A stretch of 64,000 bases of DNA, from NCBI RefSeq assembly GCF_021535045.1, contig NZ_CP091056.1, forward strand, positions 992,001-1,056,000, given 5' to 3'. How positions within the stretch are numbered: the stretch's first letter is position 1; every line of letters starts with the position of its first letter. The DNA is from Ornithinimicrobium sp. INDO-MA30-4. GTDB taxonomy: Bacteria > Actinomycetota > Actinomycetes > Actinomycetales > Dermatophilaceae. This document shows, one piece after another, positions 18,699 to 28,497 of this stretch. Made by a program: the position numbers and the translations under genes. The notes beneath the pieces are model-generated. The model worked only from the letters and a program-made list of their open reading frames with translations. It ran no database searches and was not told the origin of the DNA.

Positions 18699-19046
18699 CT
18701 ATCCAACGTCCGATAGGCGCAGGTGCGGTGAGACCACGACCCGTTGGGCGGTGGCATCGGCCGCATCCAACAAGCTGACCAAGCCGGCCTGGACGAAAAT
18801 ATCCACGGCTGCCCACTCTTCATCAGTCAACTCATCGGCCTCACCAGAGTCGGCCGCAGATTCGTCCCGGACAGGTATCTCGTGCCCCATCCACGCTTGC
18901 GCAACAACGGGGACCATGCAAGATCCGCATCGCAGACCTCGCACGGGGCACGACTGACAATCTATGGTGGCAAGCCCTGGCGAGAGCCCGTCGGCACGGC
19001 GTGGGCCGCTGGGCAACCGTTGTTGGTTGCGTTCTTTCTGAGACAT
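18699..19046 (-). CDS. Small Cys-rich conserved protein
   Basis: About 115 residues. The motif DCQSCPVRGLRCGSCMVPVV has four Cys as CxxC...CxxC, a zinc-ribbon-like knuckle. The C-terminal half has EADELTDEEWAAVDIFVQAG followed by LVSLLD, resembling a short family I remember from other actinobacteria that ends in ADAGLVPPLR. Function unknown. ATG at 19046 opens MSQKERNQQRLPSG. A perfect inverted repeat lies 44 bases upstream, between this gene and the divergent nuclease gene. Between its stop and 18550 nothing convincing is seen. Confidence 0.6.
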   Translation of the reverse strand: MSQKERNQQRLPSGPRRADGLSPGLATIDCQSCPVRGLRCGSCMVPVVAQAWMGHEIPVRDESAADSGEADELTDEEWAAVDIFVQAGLVSLLDAADATAQRVVVSPHLRLSDVG

Positions 19047-19089
19047 ATTCGTCACCTCCGTAGTGGATGCTGACGAGATTAGATCTGAC

Positions 19090-19132
19090 CTCTGACATAC
19101 CCTTTCGGCGATGCGCCCTAGGTATGTCAGAG
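19090..19132. promoter_or_regulatory. Perfect 12-bp inverted repeat between divergent genes
   Basis: CTCTGACATACC (19090-19101) and GGTATGTCAGAG (19121-19132) are exact reverse complements separated by 19 bases. They sit 44 bases upstream of the Cys-rich protein start and 21 bases upstream of the nuclease start. This is the wrong place for a terminator, so an operator or a 5' leader hairpin is more likely. No known regulator consensus recognised. Confidence 0.6.
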
Positions 19133-19153
19133 GGAAGACCTAACGTTTCCACC

Positions 19154-20883
19154 ATGAGCACCACCACCCGCGTTCCAGTCGGCATCCAGCAGTCCTTTGA
19201 GGACCTGGGTCAGCCGTTGCACGACGTGACTTTTGGGTGGTAGACCTCGAGACAACCGGCGGGTCCGCTCTCAACGACCACATCACTGAGTTTGGTGCAG
19301 TGAAAGTTCGCGGTGGTGAAGTTCTTGGCGAGTTCCAAACACTGGTGCGGCCGCGCACGGCCATTCCGGCTTTCATCACGGTTTTGACCGGGATTTCCAA
19401 CTCCATGGTTGCGACATCGCCTGACATCTCCACTGTTTTGCCCAGTTTTCTGGATTTCGCCGGGGATGCCGTGCTGGTCGCTCACAACGCACGATTCGAC
19501 GTGTCTTTCCTTAAGGCAGCCGCAGATAAGACGGGTCATCCCTGGCCGGGTAATCAAGTCCTCGACACCGTTCACCTTGCCCGGCAACTCGTCACCCGTG
19601 ACGAATCTCCCAACCACAAGTTGTCTAGCTTGGCCAAAGTGTTTGGCGCGACGACCACCCCAAATCACCGGGCCCTCGCCGACGCACAAGCCACCGTCGA
19701 TGTGCTGCACGGCCTCATCGCGCGAGTCGGCAATCTGGGCATCCACACCATGGAAGAGCTCGCGAGTTATTCAGCTCGGGTGACCCCCGCACAAAAACCA
19801 AGCGCTTCCTGGCAGACACGATGCCCTCCGCTCCCGGCGTCTATGTTTTCAAGGACGCCAAGGGTCGTCCCCTTTACGTCGGGACTTCCTCTGACCTACG
19901 GCGTCGCACCAAGAACTACTTCACCGCCTCGGAAACACGTCGTCGGATGGCTGACATGGTCGCCCTAGCGGAGTCGATCACTCCGATCGTTTGTGCGACA
20001 CAACTTGAAGGGCAGGTCCGCGAGCTACGCCTGATAGCCGAGCACCAGCCACCGTTCAACCGCCGTTCTCGTTACCCGGAGAAGATTTGGTGGGTCAAAC
20101 TCACCAAAGAGGCGTACCCGCGGCTCTCTCTAGTGCGCACGGTGAAGGCAGACGGCGCCACCTACGCTGGCCCTTTTCCCAACCGAGCCCGCGGAGAGCA
20201 GGCGATCGCGGGCATTCTTGAAGCGATTCCCCTGCGGCAGTGCACGCAAACCCTCAACCCCGACCCAGCGGCCACATCCTGTGTCCTTGATGAGCTCGGC
20301 AAGTGTGGAGCACCATGCACTGGCAAACAATCTCGTTCTGCCTACGCCACCCTCGTTTCGCACGCGCATCAAGTCATCGTTGGTGACGGTAGCCATGTGT
20401 TTAGCCAATTGGAGCAGCGAATGGAGGATCTCCCAACAGGAGAGGTTCGAAGACGCCATATCGGTGCGCGAGCGTCTTTCCTCAGCAGTGCGCGGCACCT
20501 CTCGGGCTCAAAGGCTCAGCCCGCTGGCACAATCTGCCCAAATCGTCGCAGCCCGCCGCAGCCCCATTGGTGGCTGGGAGGTTAGTTGCATCCGCTACGG
20601 ACGGCTCGCCGGGAGTTGCCAGACAGCCCGTGGGGTCGACCCCATGCCACACATCCAAGCGATGATCGAAACTGCAGAGGTTGTTGATCCCCCCGTTAGC
20701 CCCTCTCCTGCCGCTCATCCTGAGGAGACCGAGCTCATCTTGCGCTGGCTAGACACGCCGGGCATTCGCATCGTTGACCTTGAGGGGACGTGGACCTGCC
20801 CAGTCGGCGGATCGGAGTCTCGCCAACAAATTCTCGCGTCGCTCGCCCGCAAGAACGACGACCGGGCTAAGGTGGCGAAGTGA
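19154..20883 (+). CDS. DEDD exonuclease / GIY-YIG (UvrC-like) fusion protein (frameshifted)
   Basis: About 575 residues combining two nuclease modules, equivalent to M. tuberculosis Rv2191. The N-terminal DnaQ-like domain has VVDLETTGG (ExoI), VLVAHNARFDVSFL (ExoII) and NHRALADAQATVDVL (ExoIII-epsilon). The second domain is GIY-YIG: PSAPGVYVFKDAKGRPLYVG then TSSDLRRRTKNYF, with the UvrC-like region LRQCTQTLNPDPAATSCVLD and LGKCGAPCTGK. It ends GTWTCPVGGSESRQQIL. ATG at 19154 is the natural start; frame breaks lie near 19232, 19790, 20425 and possibly one more. It likely acts in DNA repair. The stop overlaps the following Lrp-domain gene. Confidence 0.88.
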
Positions 20884-21161
20884 TATCAGCGATCGTTCTT
20901 ATCAAAGCAGAAGTAGCTCGCATTCCCGAGGCAGCGCAGGAGATTGCTGCCATCGAGGGGATCAGCGAGGTCTATTCAGTCACGGGCGACATTGACTTGG
21001 TGGCCGTCGCAAAGGTAGCCAAGCACGAGGACTTCCACACGGTCATCGCCGACCAACTCAACAAGGTCGCAGGTGTGCTGGAGACCAACACTCACATTGC
21101 GTTTCGGACCTACTCCAGCGATGACCTCGAGGCCGGGTTCTCGATCGGCCTAGACGACTGA
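20880..21161 (+). CDS. Lone Lrp/AsnC ligand-binding domain protein
   Basis: 93 residues forming only the RAM (AsnC_trans_reg) domain: MISAIVLIKAEVARIPEAAQ, GISEVYSVTGDIDLVAVAKV, and THIAFRTYSSDDLEAGFSIG. There is no HTH, so it cannot bind DNA by itself; stand-alone RAM domains form dimers or octamers and may bind amino acids. It starts with GTG inside the last codons of the nuclease fusion (overlap GTGA), so the two are translationally coupled. Its 3' end overlaps the convergent trpD stop by 12 bases. Intact. Confidence 0.85.
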   Translation: MISAIVLIKAEVARIPEAAQEIAAIEGISEVYSVTGDIDLVAVAKVAKHEDFHTVIADQLNKVAGVLETNTHIAFRTYSSDDLEAGFSIGLDD

Positions 21162-22207
21162 CGTTGTGTTGACCCAGCGATCCAGCACTTGCTGGGCCGC
21201 CCCAGAGTCGAGCGACTCTTGGGCCAGGGCCATCCCAGCGCGTACCCGCTCATAGAGTTCGCTATCACTTGATGGGGCCGGGAGGCCCTCTTCGCCGCTG
21301 GTCAATACGGCCAAAGCCAAGCCCGTGTTTAACACCACGGTGTCCCTAATCGGGCCCTGCTGGCCTGCCAACAGATCCCGGACAGCTGTTGCGTTCACGT
21401 CAACGTCCCCACCGGTGAGAGATGACACGGGATGGCTCACGCCTAGCTCGCGGGGGTCCAACACCAACTCGGTTACTTCACCGGCCGCGACCCACCACAC
21501 GTGGGACGTCGTTTCCGGCGAAATCTCATCAAGCCCATCATCGCCCCTAAATACGGCGACTGACTGGCCCCGCTCGGCGAAAACCCGAGCCATCAACGGC
21601 GCCATCCGCTCGTTTGCCACACCGATTGCACCGTAGGTGGGTTGGGCTGGGTTGGTGAGTGGGCCAAGGAAGTTAAAGGCAGTGGGGATGCCGATCTCTT
21701 TGCGCACGCCCCCGGCATACTTCATCGCGGGGTGGAAGATGGCCGCAAAGCAGAAAGTAATCCCTGCATCAAGTGCCACCTGGCGAACTTGATCTGGTGA
21801 AAGGTCGAGTCGTACGCCCAACCTCTCCAGCACATCAGCGGTACCCGTCTTGGATGATGCTGCCCGGTTGCCGTGCTTCACCACTCGAATTCCGGCGCCC
21901 GCGGCGACTAGCGACGACATCGTCGAAATATTGACGGTATGCGCACCATCACCGCCCGTGCCCACAATGTCGAGAGTCACGCCTGGAACCTCAAAGCGGT
22001 TGGCGTATCGCAACATCGTCTGCGACAAGCCCACCATCTCGGCGGTTGACTCGCCTTTGCGCGTAGCGCCACCAGGAAGGCTGACAGTTGGGCTGGAGTC
22101 GCTAACCCACTCATGACCTGGTCCATCACCCAAGCGGCACGCTCAACGGAAAGATCTTCCTCGTTAAGCAGAGCGGATAATGCCTGAGGCCAGGTCGTCT
22201 CGCTCAC
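21150..22207 (-). CDS. trpD: Anthranilate phosphoribosyltransferase (one frameshift)
   Basis: Second step of tryptophan synthesis: anthranilate plus PRPP gives phosphoribosylanthranilate. Motifs IVGTGGDGAHTVNISTMSS, VVKHGNRAASSKTGTADVLE and FCFAAIFHPAMKYAGGVR are all present. The N-terminus WPQALSALLNEEDLSVERAA is in another frame; the break near 22062 reads GCAAAGGCGAG where GCAAAGGGCGAG would give the expected LRAKGESTAEM. The start is GTG at 22207, overlapping the upstream receiver-like gene by four bases. It is isolated from other trp genes, as is usual in mycobacteria. Confidence 0.92.
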
Positions 22208-22620
22208 GAGTGCGCGAGGCGAGCGACCGCAGCGGCCAGTGCTGCAGGGTCCAACGGGTGAGCCACCGAGCCGTCGGCCAGGGACCACGAGGCGAGCCAG
22301 TTGTCATTGGGTCGACCAGTGAGAACCAGGACCGGCGGGCAGTCAAAAATCTCGTTCTTGAGTTGGCGACAGAGACCAAGCCCACCGTAGGGCTGCGCTT
22401 CGCCATCCAAGATCAGAACGTCGTAGTCACCCTCGTCCAGGGCCAGCTCCACCGCTGGCGCAGTCGCGCACTCCATCCACTCCTCGACTTTCACGCCTGG
22501 ATCAGGGTGCGAGCCCACCCCGACTCGCACTGCGTCGCGGGTGGCCCGGTTGTCACTGAAGAGCAGCACGCTAATACGGCGCAATCCGGCAGTCTGCTCA
22601 GCTGAAGTCGAAGCGGTCAT
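22204..22620 (-). CDS. Receiver-like (pseudo-response regulator) protein
   Basis: 138 residues with a CheY-like fold: ISVLLFSDNRATRDAVRVGV, then YDVLILDGEAQPYGGLGLCR with the phosphoacceptor-position Asp, and CPPVLVLTGRPNDNW with the conserved Thr. The Lys expected in the final KP motif is missing (AHPLDPAAL), so phosphorylation-driven switching may be lost. No output domain follows. The stop overlaps the trpD start, so the two are coupled. It is divergent from ctaE, with the promoters of both in the 142-base gap. Confidence 0.7.
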   Translation of the reverse strand: MTASTSAEQTAGLRRISVLLFSDNRATRDAVRVGVGSHPDPGVKVEEWMECATAPAVELALDEGDYDVLILDGEAQPYGGLGLCRQLKNEIFDCPPVLVLTGRPNDNWLASWSLADGSVAHPLDPAALAAAVARLAHS

Positions 22621-22762
22621 AAGGCGATGCTACTCAATCGAAGAACTGCTCGTGAGCCGGACGAGCCGTGTAGCCAAACAACTAGGACACGATTCGGTAT
22701 CACCCGATGCTGTTCGGGGGTCAGTTGCCACTGGGAATCCTATGTAGGTCATACTAGTTTTT

Positions 22763-23419
22763 GTGGCGACGACAACATCAGTGACAGCAAGCGCCCCCAC
22801 AGGTGCGGCAGCGGCCCACGGGCCGGCGACTCGACCCGACATGGTGGCCGTGGGGACCATCGTGTGGCTCGCGAGCGAGATCATGTTCTTCGCGGGACTC
22901 TTCGCGATGTACTTCACGATCCGCTCGGTGGCACCCACGCTTTGGGAGACTCAGACCGAACTGTTGAACGTGCCTTTTGCACTGATCAACACGACGATTC
23001 TGGTCATTTCTTCGCTGTGGTGTCAGTTGGGTGTCTTCAAGGCTGAGCAGGGTGTGCCAAGCCGCACCGGAGGCCTGATGGAGCTGGGTAAGTGGGGCAT
23101 GCGCGAGTGGTATGTCCTGACCTACATCTTTGGCTCGATCTTCATTGCTGGCCAGGTGTGGGAGTACGCGTCACTGGTCCATGAAGGGCTGAGCTTGGGC
23201 ACCAACCCTTACGCCTCGGTCTTTTACATGACCACTGGCTTTCACGGTATCCACGTGACCGGAGGGTTAATCGCCTTCCTCCTCATCATTGGTCGCAGTT
23301 TCACTGCTAAGCGCTACACGCACGCACAGGCAACCGGCGCCGTGGTGACCTCCTACTACTGGCACTTCGTCGATGTCGTCTGGGTTGCCTTGTTCCTGAC
23401 GATCTACGTCCTGCAGTGA
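22763..23419 (+). CDS. ctaE: Cytochrome c oxidase subunit III
   Basis: 218-residue integral membrane subunit of the aa3 oxidase. It has about five helices, with [39 protein letters not shown] and [20 protein letters not shown] typical of the family. The GTG at 22763 gives [10 protein letters not shown]. First gene of the ctaE-qcrC-qcrA-qcrB operon. A TTGCCA at 22725-22730 and CATACT at 22750-22755 could be promoter elements with a nearly leaderless start, but the spacing of 19 is long. Confidence 0.95.
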   Translation: MATTTSVTASAPTGAAAAHGPATRPDMVAVGTIVWLASEIMFFAGLFAMYFTIRSVAPTLWETQTELLNVPFALINTTILVISSLWCQLGVFKAEQGVPSRTGGLMELGKWGMREWYVLTYIFGSIFIAGQVWEYASLVHEGLSLGTNPYASVFYMTTGFHGIHVTGGLIAFLLIIGRSFTAKRYTHAQATGAVVTSYYWHFVDVVWVALFLTIYVLQ

Positions 23420-23471
23420 GCACACCCCGCATCGTGTCCGCCTTGAACTTTTACACCGAAAGGTCAGCTAA

Positions 23472-24292
23472 GTGAAGAAATTGGCCGCCCGCCGTCGCAG
23501 CCCACTAGCGCTGATGATCCTGCTCCTGCTGGGTCTGACCATGACCGGAACTGCCTACGCAGCACTACAGCCCAAGGCTGACCCGGGGACGTCTGCCGCT
23601 ACCTCGAGCGTGGACGACATCGCTGCTGGCGAAGCACTCTTCCAAGCGAACTGCGCGTCGTGCCACGGATCAAACGCCCAGGGTGGGGTCGCTGCGGAAT
23701 CCATCGAAAGCCCCGGGCCATCGCTCATTGGCGTCGGCGCAGCATCTGTGGACTTCAAGTCGCAACCGGCCGGATGCCGTTGAACGCTCCTGGCGTCCAG
23801 GCTCCCGAGAACACGATGAACCTCAAGTTCAGCGACGAAGAGATCACTCAGTTGGCCGCCTATGTCGACTCCCTCGGCGCTGGCCCCGCGGTCCCAGACG
23901 AAGAGTGGCTCGACCTCGAAGGAGCAGACATCGCTGAGGGCGGTCGCATTTTCCGCACCAACTGCGCGATGTGCCACAACTCCTCGGGCACCGGTGGCGC
24001 GCTGACCCGCGGCAAGTATGCACCCAACCTGATGAACGTCGATGAACAGCACATCTACGAGGCCATGTTGACCGGCCCGCAGTCGATGCCTGTCTTCAAC
24101 GACAGCAACATCACTCCACAAGAAAAGGAAGACGTCATCGCCTTCCTGAAGGACATTGAAGAGGGCGGCAACGCCTATGGCGGTAACTCGATGGGTTCCT
24201 TGGGCCCAGCCGGTGACGCCGCATTTGTGTGGACTCTGGGCATCGGTCTTTTGATCGGCGCCGCAGTCTGGCTCGGACGAAAGGCACCCTGA
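23472..24292 (+). CDS. qcrC: Cytochrome bc1 diheme cytochrome c subunit (one frameshift)
   Basis: Carries electrons from the Rieske centre to the aa3 oxidase, replacing a soluble cytochrome c. Two heme c sites are present: NCASCHGSNAQGG and NCAMCHNSSGTGG. An N-terminal signal/anchor (LALMILLLLGLTMTGTAYAA) and a C-terminal helix (FVWTLGIGLLIGAAVWLG) anchor it. The frame breaks near 23758: TTCAAGTCGC would read TTCCAAGTCGC in the expected DFQVATGRMP, a one-base loss of C. It overlaps the qcrA start by one base. Confidence 0.95.
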
Positions 24293-25363
24293 TGACGGAT
24301 CACAACCTCCCGGCTGAGCAGAACGGCGTCGAGAACCTGCCCGCTGAGTCGAACGCAGCACTTCCCGAGCGTTTCGAAGACCCGGGCCTACCCCCACATT
24401 CCGCGTCGCGCCGATGTCGATGAGCAGGCAGCAAAACGTGCCGAAAAGCAGGTTGTTGCTCTCTTCACCATTTCGGTTTTGGGCACCTTGGTTTTCATCG
24501 TCGCCTACTTCCTCATCGACCTGGATGCACGCGCTTACTTCATTGGTATCGGCGAGGTCAGCCTCTACCACCTGGTGCTCGGCCTTTCCATGGCTGCTTC
24601 CATGGGTGGCATCGGCTTTGGTGCCGTCCACTGGGCAAAAACCTTGATGCCCGACACTGAGATTGTTGAAGAGCGTCACCCCCAGGCTTCCCCTGAAGAA
24701 GACCGTGACGGTGCGGCAGCAATCCTTCGCTCTGGCTGGCAGGGCTCACAGTTGGGTCGACGTCCGTTGATCTTGCAGAGTGCTGGCGTCGCTATGGGAC
24801 TCTTCTCGATTCCCCTGGTCGTCCAGGTCGTTGGCAGCTTGGGACCACTACCCGGCGAAGAGCTGTACGACACCAACTGGCGGCAGGGCCTGCGCTTGAT
24901 GATTGACCCGAGTGGGACGCCCATCAAGGCTTCAGACGTCACCATCGGTTCGGTCTTCCACGTCATGCCAGAGGGCTACATCGGCGAAGTCGCCGATGAG
25001 AACCTCACGGCTGAAGAGGAAATGAAGGCTAAGGCCGAGGACCAGGTCATCTTGGTTCGCTTGGACCCCAGCGACGTGAAGAGCCAAAAGCAACTCGATT
25101 GGGGTATCGACGGCATCGTGGCTTACTCCAAGGTCTGCACCCACGTGGGTTGCCCCGTTGCTCTCTACGAACAACAGACCCACCACCTGTTGTGCCCTTG
25201 TCACCAGTCGACTTTCGACATGACAGAGGACTGCAAGGTCATCTTTGGCCCCGCCAAGCGTGCCTTGCCACAACTGCCGATCACCATTGACGACGAGGGC
25301 TACCTGGTCGCGGATGACAGCTTCCGCGAACCCGTCGGTCCGAGCTTCTGGGAGCGTGGCTAA
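24292..25363 (+). CDS. qcrA: Cytochrome bc1 Rieske iron-sulfur subunit (one frameshift)
   Basis: Actinobacterial QcrA with three membrane helices and a periplasmic 2Fe-2S domain. Cluster motifs are CTHVGCPVALYE and CPCHQSTFDMTEDCKV. Helices include LFTISVLGTLVFIVAYFLID and LILQSAGVAMGLFSIPLVVQ. The N-terminus MTDHNLPAEQNG starts at 24292; a break near 24393 (CTACCCCCACATT, expected one more C) shifts from DPGLPP into HIPRRADVDEQAAKRAEKQ. The stop overlaps qcrB by one base. Confidence 0.95.
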
Positions 25364-27137
25364 TGAGCACAAACTCCGGAATCCCCCAGGGAGCCGATTC
25401 TCTGCGCGCTAACTCTGGCGCTGGCGCAACCGCGACCACCGAGAAGGCCGACACCAGCCCCAGGTTGGCTGCGCCGATCGTCTGGTCGGATGAGCGTGTC
25501 GGCACTGCCAAGGGCATGCGCTTTCTCCTGAAGAAGGTCTTCCCTGACCACTGGTCGTTCCTCTTGGGCGAAGTCGCCATGTACTCCATGGTCATCTGCC
25601 TCATCACTGGAACGTTCTTGACGTTCTGGTTCGTGCCCAGCATGGGACACGTCGAATACAACGGATCGTTCGTGCCCTTGAAGGGCGTCGGCATGAGTGA
25701 GGCTTATGCCTCCACTCTCGACATCTCCTTCGACATCAAGGGCGGATTGCTGATCCGTCAGTTGCACCACTGGGCAGCGCTGCTGTTCATCGTGGGCATC
25801 GCATTGCACATGGCACGAGTCTTCTTCACGGGTGCTTTCCGCAAGCCTCGCGAGATCAACTGGGTCATTGGCGCTGTGTTGAGCCTTCTGGCCATCATCG
25901 AAGGCTTTGCTGGCTACTCGCTGCCGGATGACTTGCTTTCCGGTACCGGTATTCGCGCAATGGCTGGCTTCATGCAGTCTGCGCCGGTCATCGGTAGCTA
26001 CATGACCTTCTTCGTCTTTGGTGGGGCTTTCCCCGGTGAGGCGATCATTCCGCGACTGTTCATCGCCCACGTGCTGATCGTGCCCGCCCTGCTGGTCGGT
26101 CTGTTCACCGCCCACATTGTCTTGGTCGCGGTTCACAAGCACACCCAGTTCCCCGGACCTGGTCGGACAGACAATAATGTTGTCGGTTTCCCGCTCATGC
26201 CTGTGTACATGGCTAAGGCTGGCGGCTTCTTCTTCATTGTCTTCGGTATCACTGCCCTGATTTCGGCTTTGGTCCAGATCAACCCGGTGTGGGTCTACGG
26301 CCCGTATGACCCGACGCAGGTGACTGCCGGTTCACAGCCTGACTTCTACATGTGGTTCTCTGACGGAGCGCTACGCCTCTTGCCGGGCTGGCTAGAGTTC
26401 ACAGTCTTTGGCACGACCTGGAGTTTCAACATCTTCTTGGGCTCGTTGCTGCTCTTGCCCTTGGTTTGGGCGATCATCATCGCTTACCCGTTCGTTGAGA
26501 ACTGGGTGACCGGAGACAAGCGTGAGCACCACATCCTCGACCGCCCGCGCAACGCGCCGGTCAGGACTGCGATCGGTGCCTCGGCCATCTCGATCTACCT
26601 GGTTCTAGCGTTGGCTTGTGTCAACGACATCATCGCGATCAAATTCGGGCTCTCGATCAACGACTTGACGATCTTGTTCCGCGCACTGTTCTTCATTGCG
26701 CCGATCGTCACGTTCCCGATCGTCAAGCGCCTGTGCATCTCCTTGCAACGTGCAGATCGCGACTTGGTGTTGCACGGCACGGAATCGGGTCGCATCGTTC
26801 GCACTCCCGAAGGCGAGTTCTTCGAGGTGCACGAACCGCTGAACGAGTACGACCGTTACACGCTGGTGCAGCATGACCGCCAGGAGCCTCTGTCGGCTCT
26901 CGACGGTGTGCCGGTTGACGAGAATGGTGTACGTAAGCCGATGTCCTTCGGCTACAAGACCCGCCGCGCTCTGTCTGACTTCTACTTCAAGGATCAGATC
27001 CAGCCGGTCACACCAGCCGAACTTGCTGCGGCACACCCCACGGTGAGCACGATGCGTTGGAGAGCGGCCATAGCGACCAGGCCTTGACCAGCGGGTCGGA
27101 CCAGGTCGGCATCGACCAAGGATCGTCAGCCAAGTAG
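25363..27137 (+). CDS. qcrB: Cytochrome bc1 cytochrome b subunit (3' frameshift)
   Basis: About 590-residue menaquinol-oxidising cytochrome b. Heme-ligand region LLIRQLHHWAALLFIVGIAL and RLFIAHVLIVPALLVGLFTA; the quinol-site loop is recognisable in GYSLPDDLLSGTGIRAMAGF. GSQPDFYMWFSDGALRLLPG is characteristic of actinobacteria. A break near 27040 (CACACCCCACGG, expected one more C) removes the natural tail; the other frame gives HGEHDALESGHSDQALTSGS and stops at 27137. This subunit is the target of the Q203-type inhibitors in mycobacteria. Confidence 0.95.
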
Positions 27138-27155
27138 CAGTCCGTCCAATCGCAC

Positions 27156-27194
27156 GCAGTGAGGCCCCGCTCCCCCGGAGTGGGGCCTCACTGC
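27156..27194 (+). terminator. Strong hairpin after the qcr operon
   Basis: GCAGTGAGGCCCC (27156-27168) pairs perfectly with GGGGCCTCACTGC (27182-27194), with extra CTCC/GGAG pairing inside the loop. It lies 18 bases after the qcrB stop. No clear T tract follows. Confidence 0.75.
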
Positions 27195-27214
27195 ATCTGA
27201 TGTGACAATTGCAT

Positions 27215-27975
27215 ATGCGCTCCTTTGATGCCTTAGTTGACGAGGCGCTCGAGGCCGATGTTTCTGGCTGGGGGTTCGACTGGCTCGACGGCCGAGCAAG
27301 CGAAGAGCGTCCTTCTTGGGGCTTCGCCCGTCAGTTGCACCACCGCCTTCAGAACGCCCATTCAGCTCTGGACATCGATACCGGCGGCGGCGAGGTCATC
27401 GCTGAGGCACGGGTTCTGCCAGACACCATGGTTGTCACCGAAAGCTGGGTGCCAAATGCCCGAAAGGCCCACAGCCTGCTGACTCCACGCGGAGCAACGG
27501 TCGTCCAGACGGAGCAGGGAAGTTCCCTGCCCCTGGCAGATCGATCATTTGAACTTGTAACGTCACGGCACCCGGTCGCCCCTGATTGGGCCGAGATTCA
27601 TCGAGTGCTTCAACCTGGTGGAGCATACTTCGCGCAGCATGTCGGACCCGCATCAGCCTTTGAACTCATCGAGCACTTTCTAGGCCCACTCCTGAGCAGC
27701 GCACGGCACGCGAACCCCACGACGAGCTCGCCGCAGCTCGAACAGCAGGACTCGAGATGGCAGAGCTCAAGACGGCCAGATGTCGCATGGAGTTCTATGA
27801 CGTTGGCGCGATCGTCTGGACTCTGCGCAAGTGTGTCTGGTGGGTTCCCAACTTCACGGTCGAGAAGTATGCCGCCGAGCTTGCCGAGTTGGATGCGCAG
27901 ATGAGACGAGGCATCCCTTTCGTCGCGCACTCAAGCCGGCATCTTGTTGATCTCAGGCGCCCGAAACACCCTTGA
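27215..27975 (+). CDS. Class I SAM-dependent methyltransferase (one frameshift)
   Basis: About 250 residues. Motif I is ALDIDTGGGEVIAEA, followed by VVQTEQGSSLPLADRSFELV (motif II/III region) and IHRVLQPGGAYFAQHVGPAS. A break near 27715 moves into the frame of RTAGLEMAELKTARCRMEFY, which continues to HSSRHLVDLRRPKHP. ATG at 27215 is chosen; no strong ribosome site is seen. The substrate is unknown. It sits between the two halves of the respiratory supercomplex, but nothing in its sequence links it to respiration. Confidence 0.8.
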
Positions 27976-28066
27976 CTGCCACCCCGCGCGGAGCCTTCAC
28001 AACCCTGCGCAGCCAGCCTGAACCCAGTCGGCTACATCCCTTGATTCACGACACGAAGGACAATGC

Positions 28067-28429
28067 ATGGAAGGTCATCTCACGTTGACCGAGGAAGAGT
28101 TTGAGGCTGCTATTGGCGACGCCTTGGATCAGATACCCACCCAGTTGCTTGACGCCATGGACAACGTCGTGATCATCGCGGCTCGTGAGCCAGACCCAGA
28201 GGATGCGACTGAACTCTTGGGCCTTTATGAGGGGGTGCCGTTGGCCGAACGTGGCGGTGGTATGGACGGCATGCTGCCAGACTGCATACGCATCTTCCAG
28301 GGTCCTCTAGAGCGTGCGTGCTCAACGCGTGAGGAACTCATCGACGAGATAGCCGTCACGGTAGTCCACGAGATTGGACACCATTTCGGCATCGAAGAGG
28401 ACCGCCTCCACGAGTTGGGCTGGGGGTAG
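28067..28429 (+). CDS. Zincin-like metallopeptidase family protein
   Basis: About 120 residues. The motif VTVVHEIGHHFGIEEDRLHE with a following LGWG is the minigluzincin-like signature of the small metallopeptidase family found beside many actinobacterial genes (PF06262 as I recall). His-Glu-x-x-His supplies zinc ligands and the later Glu is the likely third. YEGVPLAERGGGMDGMLPD matches the conserved upstream part. No signal peptide, so cytoplasmic. Intact. Physiological substrate unknown. Confidence 0.88.
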   Translation: MEGHLTLTEEEFEAAIGDALDQIPTQLLDAMDNVVIIAAREPDPEDATELLGLYEGVPLAERGGGMDGMLPDCIRIFQGPLERACSTREELIDEIAVTVVHEIGHHFGIEEDRLHELGWG

Positions 28430-28440
28430 ACCACACGCAA

Positions 28441-28478
28441 AAGGCGCCACCTCGACACGGTTGTCGAGGTGGCGCCTT
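28441..28478. terminator. Bidirectional terminator hairpin
   Basis: A 17-bp perfect stem (28441-28457 with 28462-28478) around the loop CGGT, between the convergent metallopeptidase and ctaF genes. On the minus strand it is followed by TTTTGCG, so it should stop the ctaC-ctaD-ctaF transcript. Confidence 0.85.
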
Positions 28479-28497
28479 ATGCGAAAGAGAATCTCGG

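Noticed and set aside
23555..24679. 374-codon minus-strand open frame opposite qcrC/qcrA
   Set aside because: Shadow of two clear respiratory genes; no family resemblance.
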